Part shown: in pieces, positions 31,601-42,554 of the stretch
How the letters are laid out: each line of letters begins with the position of its first letter
Numbering within the stretch: position 1 is the stretch's first letter
Origin: Moesziomyces globuligerus
Taxonomy: Eukaryota > Basidiomycota > Ustilaginomycetes > Ustilaginales > Ustilaginaceae
Length of the DNA: 64,000 nucleotides
NCBI GenBank assembly: GCA_030849465.1
Contig: JARVLF010000010.1
Location: 310,001-374,000, forward strand
Reading direction: 5' to 3'
The notes under the pieces: generated by a model
The model's database searches: none
What the model was told of the DNA's origin: nothing
The model's input: the letters and a program-made list of their open reading frames with translations, nothing else
Position numbers and translations under genes: made by a program

Positions 31601-33317
31601 GGCGCGTGGCGCACGTGCCGAGGACTCGCTCATGTCGCGGCACAACATCATCGGGCCCGTGGCGATCAATCCAGGCACGACGTCGCCGCCGCCGGGCAAG
31701 GTGACGCTCATGCCGGACGGCAGCGAGATCGAGGTGGTGAGCGACTACTCGTGGCGCAACTTCTTCTCGTCGATCAACTTTACGCGCATCCTGCAGAAGC
31801 TGACCAAGCGCAAGGTGCACCGCATCCTGCTGCTCGTGCAGTACAAGAGCTCGGCCATCCTCAAGCGCTCGCTCAAGGTGCCCCACCCCGGGCTCGAGCT
31901 CTACGTGCTCAAGGTGATCAAGAGCCAGATCCCCTTCTGCGGCCGCAAGTGGCGTCAGAGCAACATGAGGGTGATCACGAGCATTTACCTCAACTGCAGG
32001 CCCGACCTGCGCGACGAGTGGCTCAGCGGCGCGGACGTCGAGGCGGATGTCGAAGACTCGCTGCCTCAAGAGCAGGCGCTGCGCTCGCTCGTCAAGTTCT
32101 ACAACAACACCCGCTTCGGCCCCCCGCCGGGCGCGGCGATGGCGCACGGCGAAGGTCACGGTCATCGAAGGTCCATCAGCACGGGTGTGGAGAGGCACCA
32201 GCAGGAGCTGCACGGAGGCCAGCAGCAAGCCCACCAGCAGACGCAGTCGCAGTTCGCACATCACCAGCAGCAGCAGCAAGGAGGTCAGCAGGGCGGCGCG
32301 CAGGCTGAGGGCGGGCAGCATGCGAACGAGGCGCAGCAGCAGCATGCGCACCGCGGCGGCACGGCCAACGGCGATGGCGCGGGCGAGCATGGCGGGCAGC
32401 CGTCGATGCTGTCGCCTACACGCCTGGCGAACGGTCCGTCGTTCTTCGAGAGCGATGTGCTGCCGCCGCTGCGACGCGCGCACCAGGCGTCGGCGCCCGG
32501 CGGCTACATCCCGGACGACGTGGTGGAGGGCTATCTGGACACGTACGAGGATGTGCTGGGCGAGGTGTTTGGCGAGAACGTCTTCTACCCGGCCGACGGT
32601 GGCGGGCACGAGGGCGGAGCTATCGAGGAGGACGGGCAGGGCGAGGCAGGTGCGGCCGGATCGGGCTGGAGCTCGGGCAAGTGGGGCTTAACGCAGCAAG
32701 GGTCGTCGACGGCGTGGGCGCGGCTGGGCGAGATCCTCGGCGAGACGGGCATCACGGACTCGGAGACGGCGAGCCTCGACTCGTCGCGCTCGGGCGTCGG
32801 CAGCGGCGCGAGCTCGATGACCGACGACGACGGCGAGGGCGAGGCGGAGAGGGACGAGAACCGCAACGACTGGGAGCATCTGTCGCCCAAGGAGATGCGC
32901 TTCCTGAGTTCGGGCGTGCTGTCGCCTCCGTCGCCGTCGCCGATTCCGCTGCATGGCGGTAAGCAGCCTTCGCCGATGCAGTCGCCGCGCATGTCGCCGT
33001 CAGCGCTGGGTAGTTCCGCGCTGGACACCTCGCCCGGTTCGCCCGTGCGGCCGTTCACGATCTCGGGTGTGAGCTCAGGATCCGGCTCGAGACCGGGCTC
33101 GAGGAGGAACAGCCGATCCAACTCGGACAGCAGCCCGCTCCGACCCGTGCTCACCGACTGGAACAACGACGCCGAGCTCGACCACATCGACCAGCTCGCC
33201 AAGGACGAGGCGCGCGAGGCCGAGCAAGACCACGATCTCGACGAGGCGCTCCCCCTGCCCCTGCACAGCCGCAAGGCGGGCGGCATCGACGAGGTCGAAC
33301 ACATTTTCGGCACCTAG
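28688..33317 (+). CDS. FAR11: STRIPAK component Far11/STRIP, 5' end unresolved
   Basis: The frame is open from 28527 to the stop at 33317, but its first in-frame ATG is only at 29271. I start the feature at 28688, after a convincing acceptor (CACCCGCCGTCGCAG/G), so a short upstream exon is probably missing. The N1221-type block begins KYDFPIHADADNMQNEIDEF and includes ARFRASRALLYLLQGAF. The second conserved block has ILLLCLKWFKASHVMKFNYL, NYCYLNGG, YSWRNFFSSINFTRILQKL, QYKSSAILKRSLKV and KSQIPFCGRKWRQSNMRVI, all STRIP/Far11 hallmarks. A Gln/His/Gly-rich segment lies near 32200-32400 and the tail is Ser/Pro-rich. Known role: scaffold of the STRIPAK phosphatase-kinase complex, controlling cell fusion, septation and TORC2 signalling. 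Confidence 0.88.
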
Positions 33318-33516
33318 GCCTCCCTCTCACACGCTCGTCTTGGCTGCATCTTGGTCTGGGGCTCGTGTGATGAGTGCGACGAGGTGAGCTCCGTGCGCGG
33401 CTTTGTGGGGCGGTGGGATCAAGCTTGGCAAACCGTGGATGAAACAGTGTAGGATTGCGAGGACGGGACCACGAATGCTTTGAAGCAGATGTGGAGTATG
33501 TGTCTGCGAGTGCAAT

Positions 33517-34162
33517 TTAACCGTAGTTGAGGCTATTTGAAGCGATGGGAGAGGGACTGATGAGTGATTTGAACGGGAATCGGGCTGTGAGGTGAGTGCG
33601 GGGAGGATGGAGCTTACCGGAAGATGTCGTTGAAGACGTAGAACGAGCCGTTTTCGGGGTTGAGGGTGAAGGTCTGGGAGAACTTGAGCGGGTTTGCGCC
33701 GTCGTCTACGACGAGCATGCCGGTGACGAGGACGACGAGCGAGTTGCCGTCTCCGGTGGGCTGGGCATCGCGGGTCTCGACCTTGTGCTGCACCTTCTGG
33801 AACGGCAGACCCTATTGCCCGCATCGCAAAAAGACCATCAAAAGACAATCAGCATCTCCCTCGTTTGTGAGTCGAAAAAGGTGGGGTTGAAGGTGGGCGG
33901 AGGATAACGTACGACGAGCTTCTCAACGATGGCCTGCGAGCCCTGAACCTGCGATCCCTCGAAGGTCAGCATCGAATTCCCCCTCTATCGAACCATCGGA
34001 AACAAAAAAAAACACATCAGTATCAAGCCAAAACAAGACCATGCCAGACAAACCGATCCGGGGGTTAAGGATGCGACTTACGTAGAGGTTGACGAGCTGG
34101 TTTCGATCCGCATCGAAGGTGGAGTAGTAAAAGTCGGTGAACTGCTGTGCGATCTGCTCCAT
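33517..34162 (-). CDS. NTF2: Nuclear transport factor 2, three introns
   Basis: Four exons (34162-34082, 33984-33913, 33811-33618, 33532-33517) join in frame to 120 residues. Introns are 97, 101 and 85 nt with GTAAGT, GTACGT and GTAAGC donors and TAG acceptors. The product begins MEQIAQQFTDFYYSTFDADR, continues RGNSMLTFEGSQVQGSQAIV and GLPFQKVQHKVETRDAQP, and ends VFNDIFRLNYG, all matching yeast NTF2 at near-equal length. Known role: NTF2 binds RanGDP and FxFG nucleoporins and returns Ran to the nucleus. The last exon is only 16 nt. This is the most intron-rich gene in the window. Confidence 0.94.
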
Positions 34163-34561
34163 TTTGGTCGTCGGTGATCTGTAGGTGCTGGAAGATGAAG
34201 AGCAAGATGCAGGATGCGAGCGAGCCGCGATCCTCTAGCCCTGCCACTTTCCACCAAACTCCGCATCTTGGATCTCCCATGCCGCTCGGATCTGCGATGT
34301 TAGGTTCAGACTGCATCCCCGATCACGCACGGCCCTCCGCACAAATCAACACAACCGCGCCTTTTTGCAGCCCCAATTTCATGGTCCCCATTCTAGCACC
34401 GCTTTTCCAAGTGGCGCTCCTCACTCGGCTCGTCTAATAAGCGCAGTTCTGTCGACTCACTGCACACCCTTGACCAGGACAGCCGGAAGAAAAATGCATA
34501 TGTACGTGATGGATTCGATTCGTGACGGTGCTCAGAACAGCTATCGTAAAGGAGATGGCGT
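34163..34561. promoter_or_regulatory. NTF2 promoter and calnexin 3' region
   Basis: About 400 bases between two minus-strand genes. No coding segment or repeat is visible. Confidence 0.45.
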
Positions 34562-36250
34562 TCACTCGTCGTCTGCCGCGTCGTCGACCTTGGCAGCAAC
34601 GGCGTTGGCGCGCTTCTTGACCGCATCCTTGGCCTGGACGGCGGAGGTCTTGGCAGATGCGGCGACCTCCTTGGCCTTACCCTTGACCGCGGGCGCATCG
34701 ACGTTCTTGGCGTCCTTGACGACCTTGGAGCCGCTGCCGCCGAGCGCACCACCGACGAGGCCGACGAGGCCGAGCAGACCGGCAAACGCAGCGCCGAGGC
34801 CGCCTGCGACCTGGGGCATCTCCTTGATCGCGGCGATGGGGTCCTGACGGGCGGCGCCGATGAAGGTGTTGACGTGTGTGCGCACCTGACCGACAAAGCC
34901 GCTAGCCGCAGCCGCCGCCTCGTCAGCAGCCTTGGCGGCCTGCTCCTTCTCGGCGTCCTCCTGACCCTGCTCGATCTTGATCTTCTTGTCAAACGTCTCG
35001 GCGCTGAAGGCCTTGGCCTGCGCCGGGTCGTGGCCGACGTAGATGTTGTCAAAGAGAATGTCCTCGTCCATGGTCCAGAGCTCGAAGCCGACACCGCCGA
35101 TGGGGTTGAAGTCGGCGGGGCTCTTGTCCTCGAAGAAGTTGGGGTTGGCGATCTTGCGGGGCGCCCAGACGCCCTTGTAGTCCGGGTTGTCGATGAGCGG
35201 CGCGGACCACTTGCCCTTGTAGGCCGGGTTGCGGATCACGGGGCGGACCCACTCGCCGCAGCCCGGAGCGGCCTCGCACTTGGGGTTGGGGATGCTAGGG
35301 GCGAACCACTCTCCATCCTCCTCGTCGTCCCACTCCTCGGGCTTCTGCGCGTCCGGGTCGGGGATGTTGAGCGGTTCGTCCTCGAGCCAACCCTCGGGCT
35401 TGGTGGCGTCCTCGTCGGCGATCTCGAGCGGCGCATCCTCGTCCCAGTCTGCGGGCTTGGTGGCGGTGGGATCGGGGATCTTGGCAAGCTCGACCCAGTC
35501 GGCGGGCTTCTTGTCCGCCGGGTCGTCGATCTCGGCCTCCGGGTTGACGGCGGGCTCAAAGTCCTCGAGCAGCGAGCCCTTCTTCTTGCTCTCGTTGTTG
35601 ATGAAGATCTCAAACGTCTGGTCGGGCTGGACGACGAGGGTGTAGAGCGTCGAGGTCTTGGCGAGCTTGGGGTAGGCGGGGTACTTGACGTGCTTCTCCT
35701 CGAACTCGCCCGTCTTTGGGTTCTTGTGGCGGAAGATAAAGTGGACCTTGTTGGTCTGACCGCACTTGTCGGGGCCGAACATGATGGTGTAGGGAGTCTT
35801 GTCCGAGAACTCCTCGGGGGTGACGCCGGCTTCTGTTGCGGAGAGGAGCTTGATGTAGGCACCGCCGCAGCCGAGGCCCTTCTGGAGCTTGACCTCGTAC
35901 TGGACGACGAGGGGCTTGCCCTTGGGGTCGATGGGCTGGTCGAAGAGGTGGGAGATGGCGTGCTGCTTGGCCTTGGACTTGAGCACGAGGCCGGTGTCGC
36001 CGGCGAGACCGGGGAAGACCTCGGGCTCCTCAACGGACCAGACGCCATCGTACTTGAAGGCCTCGGTGTCGTCCTCCTTCTGGAACTTGGAGGCTTGGGA
36101 GGTGTGCCATCGCTCGGACCAATCGGATGTGAACTGCTCGATGAACGGGGCCTGGATGGTGGTAGGCGTGAACTGAGGCCTGGCGGCGTCGGCGGCGACG
36201 GCCTCGGCGAGGACGAAGGCGGCCAGAGCGGCAGCGACGGCGGGCTTCAT
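34562..36250 (-). CDS. CNE1: Calnexin
   Basis: A single exon of 562 residues; the ATG at 36250 gives a clear signal peptide ([20 protein letters not shown]). The lectin domain is recognisable by [45 protein letters not shown] and HFIFRHKNP. The Pro-rich arm has four IPDP-type motif-1 repeats (for example [16 protein letters not shown]) and the matching motif-2 repeats ([20 protein letters not shown]). Near residue 500 is a hydrophobic Gly/Ala/Leu membrane segment, followed by a basic cytosolic tail without an HDEL signal, so it is membrane-bound calnexin and not calreticulin. It retains monoglucosylated glycoproteins in the ER until folded. Confidence 0.96.
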   Translation of the reverse strand: MKPAVAAALAAFVLAEAVAADAARPQFTPTTIQAPFIEQFTSDWSERWHTSQASKFQKEDDTEAFKYDGVWSVEEPEVFPGLAGDTGLVLKSKAKQHAISHLFDQPIDPKGKPLVVQYEVKLQKGLGCGGAYIKLLSATEAGVTPEEFSDKTPYTIMFGPDKCGQTNKVHFIFRHKNPKTGEFEEKHVKYPAYPKLAKTSTLYTLVVQPDQTFEIFINNESKKKGSLLEDFEPAVNPEAEIDDPADKKPADWVELAKIPDPTATKPADWDEDAPLEIADEDATKPEGWLEDEPLNIPDPDAQKPEEWDDEEDGEWFAPSIPNPKCEAAPGCGEWVRPVIRNPAYKGKWSAPLIDNPDYKGVWAPRKIANPNFFEDKSPADFNPIGGVGFELWTMDEDILFDNIYVGHDPAQAKAFSAETFDKKIKIEQGQEDAEKEQAAKAADEAAAAASGFVGQVRTHVNTFIGAARQDPIAAIKEMPQVAGGLGAAFAGLLGLVGLVGGALGGSGSKVVKDAKNVDAPAVKGKAKEVAASAKTSAVQAKDAVKKRANAVAAKVDDAADDE

Positions 36251-36381
36251 GGTGGCAACGACGGGCAGCAGCAGCGACGAGGCGACGTGAGAGGGCAAGC
36301 GGCGGCTAGGTGTAAGCAGGAAGAGTGTAGCCTGGAGGATGTCGAACGATCAAAGGGGGAAGCAAGGAAGAAAGGGATGCC

Positions 36382-36388
36382 GACGTGG
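36382..36388 (-). promoter_or_regulatory. Possible unfolded-protein-response element upstream of calnexin
   Basis: GACGTGG on the plus strand, about 135 bp before the calnexin start, resembles the core of ER-stress bZIP sites. Calnexin genes are common UPR targets. A seven-base match can occur by chance; a similar GACGTGGA also occurs further upstream near 36905. Confidence 0.25.
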
Positions 36389-36779
36389 AAGGAGGTGTGT
36401 TGGGGGAGGGAGAGCCCATGCGAATGGGGCGATTGCCGATGTGGTGTTGCGATGGGCCGTGCTCTGCGGTGCTCAGCGCAGCCGAGACTAATGAGCACGC
36501 ACCTCAACTCCGACGCCTGGTGAGGTGGAAGCTTGCGCGAGCTGGCCAGCAGTTGGCCCCGCCAGAATTGAGCGAGCCATGCATTCGCTCGCCACCCAAC
36601 CCTGAAACACCGCATTGCGACTCTCGCTCTCAAGCTTTTTGCCTGCCTTTGCCATACTTCAGCAGCGCTCCGCTTTCTCCCCTCCCTCTCAGTCTCGAGG
36701 CGACGTTGCTGCGTCCAAATTGAATTGCAACCAACTGCTGTCGGCCGCTCAGGCGCGCATGGACCAATTGCAGTGTTGG

Positions 36780-36807
36780 GTGCAGCGTGCTGGGTGCAGC
36801 GTGCTGG
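36780..36807. repeat. 14-bp tandem duplication
   Basis: GTGCAGCGTGCTGG occurs twice in direct succession without mismatch, between calnexin and VPS1, with a partial third copy before it. Confidence 0.75.
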
Positions 36808-37568
36808 GTGGGGACCCTGGTTGACACGACACGGGGCCTGGGGCGGCTTGCTATTTGCTGGAAGGTTCGGCGCGACAGGCAGCTGCATGGTTCTGGCCGA
36901 CTTCGACGTGGAACTTGGAAAGCCAAACCGACTGCGCTTCATGCACTTTTGCGCCGATTTCAAGACTGGTCTGCAGTTGGCGATTTCTTCTTACCGGCCG
37001 ACTATTTTCGACTCAAAAAGGTGTTAGGATCGAACACGCTGACAACGCACAAAAAAGGATTCGCGATCTGAAACTGTTGTTAGAGGGGTTGATGGAGGGG
37101 CTGTGCCGATCGGAACAGTGGCTGGCTGTGCTCTCAGCAAGCGCTGTCGCCGAGGCGCGTAACTGAGCGCGGCTGGCGAGCAGAAGCAACACTCGCCTCT
37201 CTCTCCCTCTCTCTCTGGCTCAGGAAGCTGAGCCGAGCCGAGCGATTTCAATCAACGCACGCTCGACGCAGTGAGCTGAGTGCAGCCCACGCCAACGCAC
37301 ACATCCACACCCAGCCGGCACCCGCCTCGGCCATCCGAGCCAGCCTCTACTCCACCTCGTGTATTCGTGCGCACCGCTCCATCCGCGCTCTTGCTCTTTC
37401 CGCATCATCCCCCATCGTCACGACCATCCGCTCGCACCTACTTCATCCGCTCCCCTTGCGATTCGACGCGGCCGCTCCGATCCCTCCCGCCAACACCACT
37501 TGAGCTCCGGCCCCAACCGCACTCACCCGTCACGATCACCTGAGCTCAGTGCTCCTGCCGCTTTCACC

Positions 37569-39641
37569 ATGGCGATGGACCAGTCGCTCATCAAGCTTGT
37601 CAACAAGCTCCAGGATGCCTTCAACAACGTTGGCATCCAAAACCCCGTCGACCTTCCCCAGATCACCGTCCTCGGCTCCCAATCCTCCGGCAAGTCGTCC
37701 GTGCTCGAAAACATCGTAGGCCGCGACTTCTTGCCCCGAGGTACCGGTATCGTCACCCGTCGTCCTCTCGTCCTCCAGCTCATCAACCGCCCCGCCGCAC
37801 CTAAGCCCAACGGAGAAGCTGCCCCTCCTCCCGCTTCCGGCAAGGGCGCTCACAACCCAGACGAATGGGGCGAGTTCCTCCACCTCCCCGGCGAAAAGTT
37901 CTTCGACTTTGAGAACATCCGCGAAGAGATTGTCCGCGACACCGACCTCAAGACCGGCAAGAATGCCGGCATCTCGGCCCAGCCCATCAACCTCCGCATC
38001 TACAGCCCCAACGTCCTCACCCTCACCCTCGTCGACCTCCCCGGCCTCACCAAGGTCCCCGTCGGCGACCAGCCCAGAGACATCGAACGCCAGATCCGCG
38101 ACATGGTGCTCAAGTTCATCTCCAAACCCAACGCCGTCATCCTCGCCGTCACCGCCGCCAACACCGATCTCGCCAACTCCGACGGCCTCAAGCTCGCCCG
38201 CGAAGTCGACCCCGAGGGCACCCGCACCGTCGGCGTGCTCACCAAGGTCGACCTCATGGACGCCGGCACCGACGTCGTCGACATCCTCGCCGGCCGCGTC
38301 ATCCCCCTCCGCCTCGGCTACGTCCCCGTCGTCAACCGCGGTCAGCGCGACATCGACCAGAAGAAGCTCGTCAGCGCCGCGCTCACCGCCGAGAAGGAGT
38401 TCTTCGAAAACCACCCCAGCTACCGCAGCAAGGCCCAGTACTGCGGTACCCCCTTCCTCGCACGCAAGCTCAACACCATCCTCATGCACCACATCCGCAA
38501 CACGCTCCCCGACATCAAGAACAAGATCGGCTCCCAGCTCGCCAAGTTCCAGGCAGAGCTCGCCTCGCTCGGCGGGCCCATGGGCGAGAACAACTCGGCC
38601 AGCGTCGTGCTCCAGATCATCACCGAGTTTGCCAACGAGTTCCGCACCGTCATCGACGGCAACTCCAACGACCTCACCGTCAACGAGCTCGCCGGTGGCG
38701 CCCGCATCAGCTTCGTCTTCCACGAGCTCTACAGCAACGGCGTCAAGGCCATCGACCCCTTCGACATGGTCAAGGACACCGACATCCGCACCATCCTCTA
38801 CAACTCCTCCGGCTCCTCGCCCGCCCTCTTTGTCGGCACCACCGCCTTCGAGGTCATCGTCAAGCAGCAGATTAAGCGTCTCGAGGACCCGGCGCTCCGC
38901 TGCTGCTCGCTCGTGTACGACGAGCTGGTGCGCATCCTCGCCCAGCTGCTCACCAAGAACGCCAGCTTCCGCCGCTTCCCCGCGCTCCGCGAGCGCTTCA
39001 ACACGGTGGTCATCCACTTTTTCAAAAAGTGCATGACGCCCACCACCAAGCTCGTCTCGGACTTTGTCGCCGCCCAGGCCGTCTACCTCAACACGGGCCA
39101 CCCCGACTTTATCAGCGGCCACCGCGCCATGGAGATTGTCAGCGAGCGTCTCAACCCACCGCAGCCCGCGCACGATCCCAAGAAGCCCAACCCGCACGCG
39201 ATCAACAACGACAAGGACCTCGACGTTTCGCTCAAGAACGAGTCGGGCTTCTTTGGCAGCTTCTTCCAGAAGAGCAACCAGCCCACGCAGGCGGTCAAGG
39301 CCAAGAAGGCGCTCATGGAGGCGCCGCCGCCGTCGCTCAAGGCCTCGGGCCAGTTCAGCCAGCGCGAACAGCTCGAGACCGAGGTGGTCAAGCTGCTCAT
39401 CCAGAGCTACTTTAACGTCGTCAAGGTCGAGACCATCTCGATGGTGCCCAAGTGCATCATGCTCAACCTCGTCACCCAGTCCAAGGAGCAGATGCAGAAG
39501 GAGCTCCTCCAGGAGATCTACCGCCCGGACGTGCTCGAGGAGCTCATGAAGGAGTCCGACCACGTCGTCGCCAGGAGGAAGGAGTGTGTAAAGATGATCT
39601 CGGCCCTCGAGACGGCTTCGGAAATCATCGCCACCGTCTAA
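37569..39641 (+). CDS. VPS1: Dynamin-like GTPase Vps1
   Basis: A single exon of 690 residues from ACCATGG at 37569, close to yeast Vps1 (704). The G domain shows G1 [12 protein letters not shown], the switch sequence [12 protein letters not shown]3 DLPG and G4 TKVD. The middle domain and a C-terminal GTPase effector domain ([29 protein letters not shown]) follow. There is no PH or Pro-rich domain, so it is the Vps1/Drp1-like class and not endocytic dynamin. The insert between the middle domain and the effector domain carries a Gly/Phe-rich segment ([10 protein letters not shown]). Known roles: vacuolar sorting from Golgi and endosomes, and peroxisome division. Confidence 0.97.
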   Translation: MAMDQSLIKLVNKLQDAFNNVGIQNPVDLPQITVLGSQSSGKSSVLENIVGRDFLPRGTGIVTRRPLVLQLINRPAAPKPNGEAAPPPASGKGAHNPDEWGEFLHLPGEKFFDFENIREEIVRDTDLKTGKNAGISAQPINLRIYSPNVLTLTLVDLPGLTKVPVGDQPRDIERQIRDMVLKFISKPNAVILAVTAANTDLANSDGLKLAREVDPEGTRTVGVLTKVDLMDAGTDVVDILAGRVIPLRLGYVPVVNRGQRDIDQKKLVSAALTAEKEFFENHPSYRSKAQYCGTPFLARKLNTILMHHIRNTLPDIKNKIGSQLAKFQAELASLGGPMGENNSASVVLQIITEFANEFRTVIDGNSNDLTVNELAGGARISFVFHELYSNGVKAIDPFDMVKDTDIRTILYNSSGSSPALFVGTTAFEVIVKQQIKRLEDPALRCCSLVYDELVRILAQLLTKNASFRRFPALRERFNTVVIHFFKKCMTPTTKLVSDFVAAQAVYLNTGHPDFISGHRAMEIVSERLNPPQPAHDPKKPNPHAINNDKDLDVSLKNESGFFGSFFQKSNQPTQAVKAKKALMEAPPPSLKASGQFSQREQLETEVVKLLIQSYFNVVKVETISMVPKCIMLNLVTQSKEQMQKELLQEIYRPDVLEELMKESDHVVARRKECVKMISALETASEIIATV

Positions 39642-39805
39642 ACCGTGCCCTCGAGGCACTCACTCGTGTACATTGGGTTTTGGTTCCGGCGCTCTTGTCA
39701 ATTCAAAAAGCTCATATGCTTTGCTCCGATGGCTACGCTTTTTGCAGAATCGCTTAGCGTGTGTGGGTGAGGTATCTAAGCATGGAGATGTGGGGTGGAA
39801 GGAGA

Positions 39806-41677
39806 TTAGGGAGAAGGTGGGGAGGTGTCTCTTGTCTTCTTGCGGACAGGGTCTTGGTGCAAGCCTGGGCGTTTGATGCCGCGCTTTGCGTCGTCGAGGA
39901 ACTGATTGATGGCGAAAGGATCGGCAGCGTCCTTCTCAAACTGAACAGGGCCAGATCTGACCTGGGGCCTGGAATCCGCCTCCTCTGTGCCCGAAAACTT
40001 GCTCTGGCCGAGGCCGAACCTGTCGTTGCTGAGTTCCTGTTCGATCGCCGCATCGTCGCCACCTCCGTAGATGTCGTCTGCACCACCGCGGCCTGCGGGA
40101 CGACGATAGATGGCAGCAGCCGCCGAACTGCCCGAGAACAACGGCTTGTCGTACAGATTGTACGAGTCCTCGTCGCCGTAGCCCGAGAGCGATTCTTGGT
40201 TGAACAGCCTCGTGTCGGTCATGCTCTCCTTGGACGCCGTCGGCTTGGCCAGACCGAGCGCGACCTTCTCCGAGACATCGCGGTTCTGCTCGCGCAGCAT
40301 CTGCTTGGTCCGCTGCTCGATGCCCATGTTCGACATGCGGTGCTCGCGCTCCCTCTCGCGCCGACGCTCCTCGCGGATCCGATCGCGCTCGCGTGCCCCT
40401 TCATCGTCCTCTTCCTCCTCATCTTCCGAACCCGATCCCGATCCAGAACCCGAATCCGAACCATATCCAGCAAGCATGGCCGACATTCCTGCCCCGCTTC
40501 CACGCGCGCCTCTGCGCGGTGGAGCTTCCGAGTCGTCCAGCCTCGACGCCGTCTCATCGTCGGTAGCGCGACCCGAGACGGAAGGCGTCGCCGAGATGCC
40601 TGCGCGCTCGTCACGGGCGCGCTGGGCGAGGTTTCGCAGATGCTCCTCCTTGGCCGCCTTCTCCTTGGCCGCGAGCTTCTGCTGCATGATGCTGCGCTGG
40701 CGCACCTCCTCGCGCGCATGCCGGTCGGCCAGATTGAGCGCCTCGGCAAACTGGGCAAAGTTGTCGTTGATGACCACATCGTTGATGCCGCTGCCCGTCG
40801 CAGCGAGTCGCTTGTCGAGCGGGATGGTGTAGCCCTTGTTGTTCTTCCAGTTCGAGATGGCGGGCGGGATCATCCAGTCTTTCTGCTCCTGCGCCGTCAC
40901 CTTGCGTGGAGGCGAACGCAGCACGGGCGGCGGAGGCGACGGTGGGCCCGGAGCCCCTTTCTTGATGCGATGCCGCGGCGGCTCGAGCGGGTCGCGCGCC
41001 GCCTCGGTCATCTTGATGATGCGCTGAGTGCCGTTGCCCGCGCCCTGCTGGCCGGGCGTGTAGCGGATGAACTGCGCGGCCTGCTGGCCTCCCCCTGGGG
41101 TGGTAGGCTTGTGCACGACCGACTTGGTCTTTCCCTTGGTAAGCGCTTCGATGGCCAGACGTGTGCGTTCGGTGGTGCTCATCACTTCCTCCTGCGACGG
41201 CCGCTCGAAGCCCGAGGCGCGCTCGCTGTCCTTGACGTCGGTGCGCTGCGAGAGCGGCACGAGGTCTTTGAACTGCGTCTGCATCGTCTGGCCTGGCCTC
41301 AGCGTCTGCCTGACGATGGCATCGTACCTCTTGTTCCCCTCGGCGTCGACGCGCATGGCGATCTTGTTGCCCGGCCCCGCGGCACGGCTGCGCCCCATGT
41401 CGAGCGGATACTGTGCGACGTGACACTCGGGATACGCACCGCCTCCGCCAAAGTCAGCTTGCGTGCGCGGCCGCCACGATGTGCGTTGACCGTACGGAGG
41501 AGCACTGGATGCGGATGCCGATACGAGTGCGTTCGACGACGAGGAGGAGGCCGAGGTGGACGGACCGGCCTCGGCGTGGTCATAGTCATCTTGATCGTCC
41601 GCATCCGGATCGTCACGGACGGTGGAAGAGGCCGAGTACCTTGGCGCAGGGAGCACGCTCTGCAAGGTAGCGGCCAT
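39806..41677 (-). CDS. PRP45: Pre-mRNA splicing factor Prp45 / SNW1 (SKIP)
   Basis: A single exon of 623 residues; the ATG at 41677 (MAATLQSVLPAPRY) is chosen because the next in-frame upstream start-like codon is a GTG. The SNW domain is complete: YGQRTSWRPRTQADFGGGGA, ECHVAQYPLDMGR, then PPAISNWKNNKGYTIPLDKR. After it comes a long charged helix (QRSIMQQKLAAKEKAAKEEH), an acidic Ser/Gly block and RDVSEKVALGLAKP, all conserved in SKIP. Known role: a stable spine of the active spliceosome (NTC-related), also linked to transcription co-regulation. It converges on VPS1 with a gap of 164 bases. Confidence 0.95.
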   Translation of the reverse strand: MAATLQSVLPAPRYSASSTVRDDPDADDQDDYDHAEAGPSTSASSSSSNALVSASASSAPPYGQRTSWRPRTQADFGGGGAYPECHVAQYPLDMGRSRAAGPGNKIAMRVDAEGNKRYDAIVRQTLRPGQTMQTQFKDLVPLSQRTDVKDSERASGFERPSQEEVMSTTERTRLAIEALTKGKTKSVVHKPTTPGGGQQAAQFIRYTPGQQGAGNGTQRIIKMTEAARDPLEPPRHRIKKGAPGPPSPPPPVLRSPPRKVTAQEQKDWMIPPAISNWKNNKGYTIPLDKRLAATGSGINDVVINDNFAQFAEALNLADRHAREEVRQRSIMQQKLAAKEKAAKEEHLRNLAQRARDERAGISATPSVSGRATDDETASRLDDSEAPPRRGARGSGAGMSAMLAGYGSDSGSGSGSGSEDEEEEDDEGARERDRIREERRREREREHRMSNMGIEQRTKQMLREQNRDVSEKVALGLAKPTASKESMTDTRLFNQESLSGYGDEDSYNLYDKPLFSGSSAAAAIYRRPAGRGGADDIYGGGDDAAIEQELSNDRFGLGQSKFSGTEEADSRPQVRSGPVQFEKDAADPFAINQFLDDAKRGIKRPGLHQDPVRKKTRDTSPPSP

Positions 41678-42554
41678 TGTGAGTCGGAGAAGGCCTTGCT
41701 GAGGCTGCTCGACAAAGCGTAATGGTTGTCCGCAAGGAGCGTCGTAGCCGAGTGGCTTCTCCACGTAGCATCCGTAGCATGCATCGCGGTTCAGGCACAG
41801 CAGCCGTGAAATTTCCGCATCACGTGAATAAATCGGCCCGATGGAGGCATCCCCGATGACGATGAGAAAGAAGGGCGTGTCGAGCGAGCAGGGTCAGCTT
41901 TGGCCGCGTTGGAGTCCGATTTCCGTGGCTAGGTTGGCGAGTCGAGTGGAAGGGACGCGACTCTTTCGGTCCACGCCGACTTGGATCGCTCAGCCTGGCT
42001 TTGTGACATCCCAAAGGGCCATCCGAGCACTCGCTCAGTGGCAGTCGTCGACGCTTCGCTTCTGCATCCTCTCTCCCCCACCACCAATCCACCCTTCCGG
42101 CATCCGCTCGCCTCGTTCATCACCGCGACTCGTTCATCGCGAGCGATCCGGGCGCAACGACTCACTCGCCCGTTCAGCCGCCAACCTCGTCAAGGCACGA
42201 GTGAACGCTTTCGTTCTCCCCCCCATTCGAGCCGCCGCACCATTCTTGCGACTCTCACTTCCTGTCGGATCCAGCAGCTTCGTCGTGCTCAGATCCGCTG
42301 CATCTTCCGGCAAAGGACTCCAGCCAGAACACATCGCTGTCGCCGACCTTCTGCCCTTCGCATTCAACTCGCAAAACACGCTTTCATCCGCCTCGTCCAG
42401 CTCTTTCCGGTGCAGGAGCTCGGTTCGAATCGCCCATGTCGCTCTGAGCCCGTATCCTGCTAGCCTCGTAGCCAAGTGAAGCGCATATATGCTGCTCGCA
42501 GACCTGTGGCTTCCCTGACAGCAAGTCGGTCTTTTCGCCGCCGCCTCGCGCAAC
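41678..42554. promoter_or_regulatory. Divergent promoter PRP45 / TAF2
   Basis: About 880 bases between divergent starts. One GGTTCGAATCG stretch near 42420 resembles a tRNA B box, but no cloverleaf can be folded around it. No supported gene. Confidence 0.45.

Larger units (their letters stand above)
36251..37568. promoter_or_regulatory. Divergent intergenic region calnexin / VPS1
   Basis: 1.3 kb. Besides the possible UPR site it holds a 14-bp tandem duplication (36780-36807) and a CT-dinucleotide-rich run (about 37190-37218). The last 250 bases before VPS1 are pyrimidine-rich leader. No supported gene. Confidence 0.45.

Noticed and set aside
32200..32400. Gln/His-rich trinucleotide tract in Far11 as a mobile or unstable repeat
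   Set aside because: It is an in-frame low-complexity segment of a type common in proteins of this lineage, with mixed codons and not a pure triplet repeat.
42415..42435. tRNA B-box-like GGTTCGAATCG
   Set aside because: The flanks do not form a T stem and no A box or acceptor stem was found at the right distance. Another such match near 33556 also failed.
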